Below, piece after piece: positions 58,703 to 64,000 of a DNA stretch of 64,000 nucleotides. This stretch comes from Lentzea tibetensis (GTDB lineage: Bacteria; Actinomycetota; Actinomycetes; Mycobacteriales; Pseudonocardiaceae), in NCBI RefSeq assembly GCF_007845675.1, contig NZ_VOBR01000004.1:199719-263718 (forward strand). Direction: 5' to 3'. Numbering within the stretch: position 1 is the stretch's first letter; each line of letters starts with the position of its first letter. A program made the translations under genes and the position numbers. The notes under the pieces are model-generated. The model searched no databases and had not been told where the DNA came from. It was given only the letters and a program-made list of their open reading frames with translations.

Positions 58703-59724
58703 TGGCTGCTCCGACCATGGATCGCGCGTCGTCCTCGGCTGCGTCCCCCGTGCAGACCCTGACGATCTCCAAGGCTTTGAACATGGGCCTGCGGGCCGCC
58801 ATGGAGGCGAACCCGAAGGTCCTCATGATGGGCGAGGACATCGGCAAGCTCGGTGGCGTCTTCCGCATCACCGACGGCCTGCAGAAGGACTTCGGTGAGC
58901 AGCGCGTGCTCGACACGCCGCTCGCGGAGTCCGGCATCATCGGCACCGCCGTCGGCCTCGCGATCCGCGGTTACCGCCCGGTGTGCGAGATCCAGTTCGA
59001 CGGCTTCATCTTCCCCGGCTTCGACCAGATCGTGTCGCAGGTGGCGAAGCTGCACTACCGCACCCAGGGCAAGATCAAGCTGCCCATGGTGATCCGGGTT
59101 CCGTTCGGCGGCGGCATCGGCGCGGTCGAGCACCACTCCGAGTCGCCCGAGTCGTACTTCGCGCACACTGCCGGCCTGAAGGTCGTCTCGTGCTCGAACC
59201 CGACCGACGCGTACTGGATGATCCAGCAGGCGATCGACTGCGACGACCCGGTGCTGTTCTTCGAGCCGAAGCGCCGCTACTACGAGAAGGCCGAGGTCGA
59301 CACGACCGTCGCACCCGGTCCGCTCTTCGCCTCGCGCACGCTGCGCACCGGAACGGACGCGACGCTCGTCGCGTACGGCCCGATGGTCCGCACCTCGCTG
59401 GACGCGGCGGCCGCCGCGGCAGAGGACGGCACCTCGCTCGAGGTCATCGACCTGCGCACGCTGTCTCCGCTCGACCTGGAGCCGGTGTTCGAGTCGGTGC
59501 GTCGCACGGGCCGCCTCGTCGTCGTCTCCGAGGCGCCGTCCGAGGCGTCGATCGCATCCGAGATCGCGGCTCGCGTGCAGCAGGAGTGCTTCTACTCCCT
59601 GCAGGCACCGGTGCTGCGGGTGACCGGTTTCGACACCCCGTACCCGCCGTCGAAGCTCGAGGAGGAGTTCCTCCCCGACCTCGACCGGGTGCTGCACGCC
59701 GTCGACCGCTCGCTCGCCTGGTAA
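58702..59724 (+). CDS. bkdB: 2-oxo-acid dehydrogenase E1 beta
   Basis: A 340-residue E1 beta, with LMMGEDIGKLGGVFRIT, the active-site region PLAESGIIGTAVGLAIRGYR and the C-terminal transketolase domain (VVSEAPSEASIASEIAARVQ). It forms the alpha2beta2 E1 with the preceding gene, with which it is translationally coupled. E2 follows 12 bp downstream. Confidence 0.95.
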   Translation: MAAPTMDRASSSAASPVQTLTISKALNMGLRAAMEANPKVLMMGEDIGKLGGVFRITDGLQKDFGEQRVLDTPLAESGIIGTAVGLAIRGYRPVCEIQFDGFIFPGFDQIVSQVAKLHYRTQGKIKLPMVIRVPFGGGIGAVEHHSESPESYFAHTAGLKVVSCSNPTDAYWMIQQAIDCDDPVLFFEPKRRYYEKAEVDTTVAPGPLFASRTLRTGTDATLVAYGPMVRTSLDAAAAAAEDGTSLEVIDLRTLSPLDLEPVFESVRRTGRLVVVSEAPSEASIASEIAARVQQECFYSLQAPVLRVTGFDTPYPPSKLEEEFLPDLDRVLHAVDRSLAW

Positions 59725-59736
59725 GGGGAATCTTCG

Positions 59737-61110
59737 ATGCCGCAGTACAAGCAGTTCCCCCTGCCGGACACGGCCGAGGGGCTGACCGAGGCCGAGATCC
59801 TCACCTGGCACGTCAAGCCGGGCGACGCGGTCACGGTCAACCAGATCATCGTGGAGATCGAGACGGCCAAGGCCGCCGTCGAGCTGCCCTGCCCGTGGGC
59901 GGGCGTGGTGACCGAGTTGCACGCGTCGCCCGGTCAGACCGTCGAGGTCGGCGTCCCGATCATCACGATCGACACCGACCCCGGTGGTGCGGCGGCTCCC
60001 GAGCCGGCGCCCGCGGCCTCGGTGTCGGGTGATCTCAACGGCACGCCGTCCAGCGGCAAGATCGGCGAGGAGATGCCGGGCGGCCGGATCGCCACGCTGG
60101 TCGGCTACGGGCCCAAGTCCGGTGCGGCCAAGCGCCGTGCCCGCAAGGACTCGGCGCCCGTCGCTCCCGCCGCCGCCGTCGCTGCTCCCGCCGCACCGGT
60201 GGTCGCCGCTCCGGTCGCTCCGGAACCCGTTGCGGCTCCTGGTGGTTACGTGCCGCTGGCCAAGCCGCCGGTGCGCAAGCTGGCCAAGGACCTCGGTGTC
60301 GACCTGCGCGCGCTGACGGGCTCCGGCCCGGACGGCGTCATCACGCGTCAGGACGTCGAACAGGCCGTCGCCGCTCCCGCCGCCGCTGCTCCATCCTTTG
60401 TGGACAACGGCACGCGCGAGCGCAGGGTGCCGATCAAGGGCGTCCGCAAGGCGACCGCGCAGGCGATGGTGGACAGCGCGTTCACCGCGCCGCACGTCAC
60501 GGAGTTCCTGACCGTCGACGTCACGCCGATGATGGAACTGCGCGCGCGCCTGAAGAACGCGCCGGAGTTCCGCGGCGTGAAGCTGACGCCGCTCGCGTTC
60601 TGCGCGAAGGCCGTCGTCCTGGCGGCCAAGCGCACCCCGGACGTGAACGCGACCTGGGACGCCGCGGCGGGCGAGATCGTCTACAAGGACTACGTGCACC
60701 TGGGCATCGCGGCAGCCACGCCGCGCGGCCTCGTGGTGCCCAAGGTCCGCGACGCCGACCGGATGTCGTTGAAGGAGCTGGCCGGCGCGCTCGACGAGCT
60801 CGCTTCCGTTGCCCGCGAAGGCAAGACGTCACCGGCCGACATGATGAACGGCACCATCACGATCACCAACGTGGGTGTGTTCGGCGTCGACACCGGCACG
60901 CCGATCCTCAACCCCGGTGAGTCCGCGATCCTCGCGCTCGGCGCGATCCGCGACATGCCGTGGGTGGTGGACGGCCAGATCGTCGTTCGGAAGATCTGCC
61001 AGCTCGCGCTGTCGTTCGACCATCGCGTGGTCGACGGCCAGCAGGGCTCGCAGTTCCTCGCCGACGTCGGTGCGCTGCTGGCCGATCCCGGCCTGGCGAT
61101 CACCTACTGA
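59737..61110 (+). CDS. bkdC: dihydrolipoamide acyltransferase (E2)
   Basis: A 457-residue E2. A lipoyl domain with the lipoylated Lys in VEIETAKAAVELP, an Ala/Pro linker, the E1/E3-binding domain (VRKLAKDLGVDLRALTGSGP), a second linker, and the acetyltransferase domain with the catalytic His in SFDHRVVDG. It transfers the acyl group to CoA. E3 is not encoded nearby. AAGGGGA lies upstream of the ATG. Confidence 0.95.
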   Translation: MPQYKQFPLPDTAEGLTEAEILTWHVKPGDAVTVNQIIVEIETAKAAVELPCPWAGVVTELHASPGQTVEVGVPIITIDTDPGGAAAPEPAPAASVSGDLNGTPSSGKIGEEMPGGRIATLVGYGPKSGAAKRRARKDSAPVAPAAAVAAPAAPVVAAPVAPEPVAAPGGYVPLAKPPVRKLAKDLGVDLRALTGSGPDGVITRQDVEQAVAAPAAAAPSFVDNGTRERRVPIKGVRKATAQAMVDSAFTAPHVTEFLTVDVTPMMELRARLKNAPEFRGVKLTPLAFCAKAVVLAAKRTPDVNATWDAAAGEIVYKDYVHLGIAAATPRGLVVPKVRDADRMSLKELAGALDELASVAREGKTSPADMMNGTITITNVGVFGVDTGTPILNPGESAILALGAIRDMPWVVDGQIVVRKICQLALSFDHRVVDGQQGSQFLADVGALLADPGLAITY

Positions 61111-61115
61111 GCACG

Positions 61116-61153
61116 GCGGAAGCCCCCGGTCGAAGGAGACCGGGGGCTTCCGC
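61116..61153. terminator. bidirectional terminator between bkdC and a convergent gene
   Basis: The arms 61116-61131 and 61138-61153 form a perfect 16-bp stem with a 6-nt loop, 5 bp after the bkdC stop and 3 bp before that of the convergent gene. Confidence 0.9.
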
Positions 61154-61156
61154 ACG

Positions 61157-61645
61157 TCACGACAGGTTGGCCGTGACCACGCCGAGCGCCTTGTAGGCGC
61201 CTGCGACGATCTGCACCGTGTAGCCGCCTTCGGCGCACTGGCTCGACTGCCACCCCGCATCCGTGGAGTACCCCCGCGCGCACGTCCTGTGCGCGGAGTT
61301 GCCGATGCCGATGGACCCGAGCTTCTTGTAGGCGCCGAGCGTGCCGACCTGCCCGTCGGCGGTGCAGACGGCGGGCAGCTGACCTTCGCCCTCCACGCGC
61401 CCCGTCACGCACGTCGAGCCACCGGTGCCGGTCGCCTTGAACTGGACCGCGTCCAGCTCTGCTCCCTCGGCACCCGCGGACGCCCAGCTGGTGCCTGCCT
61501 CGCACGTCCAGGCCTGCCAGGCGCCGTCGGCGACGTGTCCGCGCAGGCACAGCGTCGGGTCGGCCTGCGCTGCCGTCGCCGGCAGCACCGTGACCAGCGA
61601 GAGCAGTGCGCCCGCGAGCAGGCTTCGGCCAATTCGAGTCATCAT
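61157..61645 (-). CDS. secreted protein with ChW-type repeats
   Basis: A 162-residue exported protein: signal peptide (SLLAGALLSLVTVLPATAAQA) and then three units of about 40 residues with a conserved Cys pair and Trp (CLRGHVADGAWQAWTCEAG; CARGYSTDAGWQSSQCAEG), the pattern of clostridial-hydrophobic-W (ChW) repeats. Cell surface or extracellular; function unknown. The neighbouring gene encodes a related protein. ATG 61645 or 61642 is possible. Confidence 0.7.
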   Translation of the reverse strand: MMTRIGRSLLAGALLSLVTVLPATAAQADPTLCLRGHVADGAWQAWTCEAGTSWASAGAEGAELDAVQFKATGTGGSTCVTGRVEGEGQLPAVCTADGQVGTLGAYKKLGSIGIGNSAHRTCARGYSTDAGWQSSQCAEGGYTVQIVAGAYKALGVVTANLS

Positions 61646-61750
61646 CGATCCCCCAGATCGGTCACCCAGCGGTGTCATCCGTTGTACCGCCGGTTACTCC
61701 TTTCTACCGCAATCGGCAATCGAGTTCGGGTGGAATTGATGACGCGCCGA

Positions 61751-61775
61751 GGGGAGCCCCCGCCGAGGGCTCCCC
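61751..61775 (-). terminator. terminator hairpin of the second ChW-type gene
   Basis: GGGGAGCCC (61751-61759) and GGGCTCCCC (61767-61775) form a perfect 9-bp stem with a 7-nt loop, 9 bp past the stop of the minus-strand gene. Confidence 0.7.
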
Positions 61776-61784
61776 GTGCCGCGG

Positions 61785-62363
61785 CTACGGCAACCAGGCC
61801 CGCAGCGCCTCCATGCGACGCGACTGCCCGGTCGTGCCGACGAACGCGACCACGCCCGGACCGGCGCAGCGCGCGCCCTGCCAGCCGATGTCCTGCAGAT
61901 GCGCCTCGGCGCAGGTGGTGGAGCCCGGTGAGCCGAGCCCCAGTGCCTCCATGCGGCGGGACTGGCCGGTCGTGCCGACGGCCGCGACGGCTCCGTCGGC
62001 GACGCAGACCTGGCTCAGCCAGCCGAGGTCCTGCACGTGCGCCTGCGCGCAGACGCCGCCCGCGCCGAAGGTCGTGACGGCGAGCGCTTCCATCCGGCGG
62101 GACTGACCGGTCGTGCCGACCGTGGCCACACCGCCGTTCTGCCCGCACACCCAGCCCTGCCAGCCGATGTCCTGCAGGTGGGCGTTGAGGCAGATCGTCG
62201 CTGCCGCGATCAGTGGTCTGCTCGGCGGTGCCGGGACCTCGAGGGTCGTTCTCTGCTTGTTCGGGCTGCCCGCGGTGGTGGTCGCGGGTCCGGTGTCGGC
62301 GTGGGCGGGGACGGCCAGGGCGAGCGCCGCGAAGATCGCGGCGACGCCAGCGATGAGTCGCAC
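61785..62363 (-). CDS. secreted ChW-repeat protein
   Basis: A 192-residue exported protein: signal peptide (GVAAIFAALALAVPAHA), a short linker, then three clear repeats of about 47 residues with the core AHLQDIGWQGWVCG and the ending TVGTTGQSRRMEAL, the ChW consensus (GTTGQ..R.EAL). Each repeat has two Cys, probably one disulfide. Likely an extracellular binding protein. GTG 62363 (GGAGG upstream) is chosen because the longer frame lacks a signal peptide at its start. Confidence 0.82.
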   Translation of the reverse strand: MRLIAGVAAIFAALALAVPAHADTGPATTTAGSPNKQRTTLEVPAPPSRPLIAAATICLNAHLQDIGWQGWVCGQNGGVATVGTTGQSRRMEALAVTTFGAGGVCAQAHVQDLGWLSQVCVADGAVAAVGTTGQSRRMEALGLGSPGSTTCAEAHLQDIGWQGARCAGPGVVAFVGTTGQSRRMEALRAWLP

Positions 62364-62516
62364 GTTTCCTCCTGCTCGGTGGACAACGTGACCAACGCTC
62401 GCATGAATCCGACCGTGCTCAATCCGTCGCGTGGAGTGAGTGTGCCTGAGCTGATTGACCTTCCAGGAGTGGGCTGACCAGGCCGTAAAAGGCGGAACCA
62501 GAACGAGGGATTCGAG

Positions 62517-62547
62517 TTGACTCTCCACCTACTGGAGGGTTCAGAGT
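62517..62547 (+). promoter_or_regulatory. MerR-type promoter with 19-nt spacer
   Basis: TTGACT (62517-62522) and CAGAGT (62542-62547) could be -35 and -10 with a 19-nt spacer. A dyad in the spacer, CTCCA (62523-62527) and TGGAG (62533-62537), matches MerR-family operators. The overlong spacer is the hallmark of MerR-controlled promoters. Confidence 0.6.
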
Positions 62548-62554
62548 GGTTCCC

Positions 62555-63475
62555 GTGACGCGCTACAAGATCGGTGAGCTGGCCAGGATGACCGGGCTGA
62601 CCGTCAGGACCATCCGGTTCTACTCGGACCAGGGGATCATCCCGCCGTCGGCGAGGACGCACTCCGGCTACCGGACGTACGACGTGGAGGCGCTGGCGAA
62701 GCTGAAGCTCGTCCGCACCCTGCGCGAGCTCGGTGTCGACCTGCCCACCGCGCAACGGGTGCTGACCCGCGAGGTGACGGTGACCGAGGTGGCGCGCGTG
62801 CACGCGGACGCGATCGACGCGCAGATGAGGACGTTGCGACTCCGTCGCGCCGTGCTGCGCGCGGTCGCCAAGGGAGGGGAGATGGAACTGATGAACGAGT
62901 TGGCGCGCATGACAGACGAGGAGCGCCAGCGCATCCTCGACGACTTCTTCGAGGACGTGTTCGGACCGTACGAACTGGACCCCGGCTTCGAGTCGCACAT
63001 GCGGTCCGTGCGCATCGAGCTGCCTGACGACCCGTCCACCGAGCAGCTCGAGGCGTGGGTCGAGCTGGCGAAGCTGGTGCAGGACAACGACTTCCGCGCG
63101 AGCATCAAGCGGATGTCCGCCAGGCACGAGCAGATGCGCGCGGACGGCGAGAACATGGGCGCCCCGAGCCAGGGGCAGATGGACGCGTTCACGAACTCCG
63201 TCCAGGAGGCCCGCGCGGCACTGGACGCGGGCATCGCCCCGGACTCGCCGCAGGCGCGCGAGATCGTCGACCGCGTCAACGCGAAGTGGGCCGAGGCCTT
63301 CGGCGTGCCGAACGACGAGCACCTGCGCGAGAAGTTGTTCCTGCACCAGGACTTCGCCGACCCGCGGGCCGAGCGGTACTGGGTGTTGATCGCGAAGATC
63401 AACGGCTGGCCGCCGGTACCGGACACGTCCGCGGAACGCGCGTGGCTGCGCGCCGCCGGTCAGCCGTTGGCGTGA
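62555..63475 (+). CDS. MerR family transcriptional regulator
   Basis: A 306-residue regulator. The N-terminal winged helix (YKIGELARMTGLTVRTIRFY) and the following coiled-coil helix are typical of MerR; the C-terminal ~180 residues are helical and Met/Glu-rich, likely a drug or ligand-binding domain. The GTG at 62555 fits a leaderless transcript from the adjacent MerR-type promoter; an upstream GTG at 62546 would lie within its -10. Autoregulation is likely. Confidence 0.88.
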   Translation: MTRYKIGELARMTGLTVRTIRFYSDQGIIPPSARTHSGYRTYDVEALAKLKLVRTLRELGVDLPTAQRVLTREVTVTEVARVHADAIDAQMRTLRLRRAVLRAVAKGGEMELMNELARMTDEERQRILDDFFEDVFGPYELDPGFESHMRSVRIELPDDPSTEQLEAWVELAKLVQDNDFRASIKRMSARHEQMRADGENMGAPSQGQMDAFTNSVQEARAALDAGIAPDSPQAREIVDRVNAKWAEAFGVPNDEHLREKLFLHQDFADPRAERYWVLIAKINGWPPVPDTSAERAWLRAAGQPLA

Positions 63476-63494
63476 CTCAGCCGGGCCGGTAGGC

Positions 63495-63521
63495 GGCACA
63501 GCCGATCGCGACGGCTGTGCC
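63495..63521 (+). terminator. terminator hairpin after the MerR gene
   Basis: GGCACAGCCG (63495-63504) and CGGCTGTGCC (63512-63521) form a perfect 10-bp stem with a 7-nt loop. Confidence 0.7.
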
Positions 63522-63573
63522 GGGAACGCCCGATCAGGCCCGTTCGTTCCACGTTCGACGAGGGGGAGCGCGG

Positions 63574-63921
63574 ATGGCCGGTTTCGTGGAGGTGCTCGGC
63601 GGAATGCTCGCCGAGCTGTTCAGCTGGCGCACCGGCTACCGGTCCGACGACCGCAACGCGCGTGCGGCGGTGCTGGTCGACGGGCACTGGGAAGAAGGCA
63701 CGCTGTACCTGGGCGACACCGAGCTGGTGTGGAACAACCGCATGGTGTTCAGCAGCGAGGAAGGCCTGGTCATCGAGGCGGTCGACGAGGACGAGGCGTG
63801 GATGATCGCGCCGAACATGGTGGTGCTGCACTACGTGACGGCGGACGGCATGACCCAGCTGGCCGTGCACCAGGCCGACCTGGAGAAGATCGACCGAGTG
63901 CTGCCGCTGCCGTCATTCTGA
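63574..63921 (+). CDS. hypothetical protein
   Basis: A 115-residue soluble protein. It looks like a small beta-rich domain (VLVDGHWEEGTLYLGDTELVW, WMIAPNMVVLHYVTADGM) of PH-like or DUF type; I do not recognise the family. ATG 63574 is chosen with GGGGGAG upstream. It follows the MerR terminator, so it is a separate unit. Confidence 0.7.
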   Translation: MAGFVEVLGGMLAELFSWRTGYRSDDRNARAAVLVDGHWEEGTLYLGDTELVWNNRMVFSSEEGLVIEAVDEDEAWMIAPNMVVLHYVTADGMTQLAVHQADLEKIDRVLPLPSF

Positions 63922-64000
63922 CCGGGCGGGCTCTCCGGTCAGCCGGATGAGCACCGCACCACCGGAGTGCAGCCCGAGCCCGATGCACGCCATCAACCGC
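63913..64000 (-). CDS. partial C-terminus of a gene running off the window
   Basis: A minus-strand frame enters at base 64000 and ends with a stop at 63913, encoding RLMACIGLGLHSGGAVLIRL and then TGEPARSE. It overlaps the preceding gene by 9 bp, a common convergent layout. Too short to identify. Confidence 0.25.
   Translation of the reverse strand, partial: RLMACIGLGLHSGGAVLIRLTGEPARSE

Noticed and set aside
1-64000. tRNA, rRNA, CRISPR array, IS element or prophage
   Set aside because: Intergenic regions are short and none showed tRNA cloverleafs, regularly spaced repeats, transposase frames or phage genes.

Overview
The window is high-GC DNA with actinobacterial features: GTG starts, GGAGG-type ribosome binding sites, stop/start overlaps (ATGA, GTGA, TGATG), a GTP-dependent PEP carboxykinase, a mycosin-type protease, Tat-exported PhoX phosphatases, DUF3311/MctP-type symport genes and PHO-box-like repeats. 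A mycelial Pseudonocardiaceae-type organism (Lentzea, Saccharothrix or Amycolatopsis-like) fits best, but that is inference from protein style. No rRNA, tRNA, CRISPR array, IS element or prophage was seen. The window looks like chromosomal DNA mixing core metabolism with accessory modules.

Layout. 0.1-3.2 kb (mostly minus strand): an SDR oxidoreductase, a tightly coupled DprA-like/phosphoribosyltransferase pair resembling the ShosTA toxin-antitoxin defence system, and a HAD phosphatase. 3.3-8.8 kb: an MFS exporter and two tandem PhoX phosphatases, each with a PHO-box-like direct repeat upstream. 8.9-16.8 kb: DUF3455 lipoprotein, SDR, PPOX protein, an ABC exporter with two near-duplicate ATPases and one permease, a small class III cyclase-like protein, an orphan mycosin-like protease and trmB. 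17-18.1 kb: a divergent nitric oxide synthase oxygenase homologue. 18.1-26 kb: a sensor kinase, small ORFs, an amidohydrolase, a DnaA-box cluster, a HAD phosphatase divergent from a TetR-PPOX-SDR operon, and a NarL-type two-component pair.

26-34.3 kb: a membrane protein coupled to a GntR/YtrA regulator, a dynamin/GrpE-like/dynamin operon, and a copper module (Pro-rich envelope protein, CopD-like protein, two cupredoxins). 34.3-44 kb: M23 peptidase, Ca-binding-like repeat protein, pckG, septum-formation-like lipoprotein with a secreted pyroglutamyl-peptidase-like protein, pxpA divergent from an FCD-type GntR regulator, and a DUF3311/MctP symporter pair. 44-53 kb: ROK kinase, an unknown gene, a Crp/Fnr regulator behind a perfect 13-bp inverted repeat, a membrane-anchored cyclase-like protein coupled to a beta-solenoid membrane protein, and a glutamate-type ABC importer. 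53-64 kb: GH63-like glucosidase, M20 peptidase, the bkdA-bkdB-bkdC 2-oxo-acid dehydrogenase operon, two secreted ChW-repeat-type proteins, a MerR regulator and a small conserved-looking protein.

Candidates for new biology, in my order: the cyclase-like/beta-solenoid/Crp cassette (46.2-50.3 kb), the ShosTA-like pair (0.9-2.5 kb), the NOS homologue with an altered haem loop and no recognisable pterin tail (17-18.1 kb), and the dynamin/GrpE-like/dynamin operon (27.5-31.1 kb).
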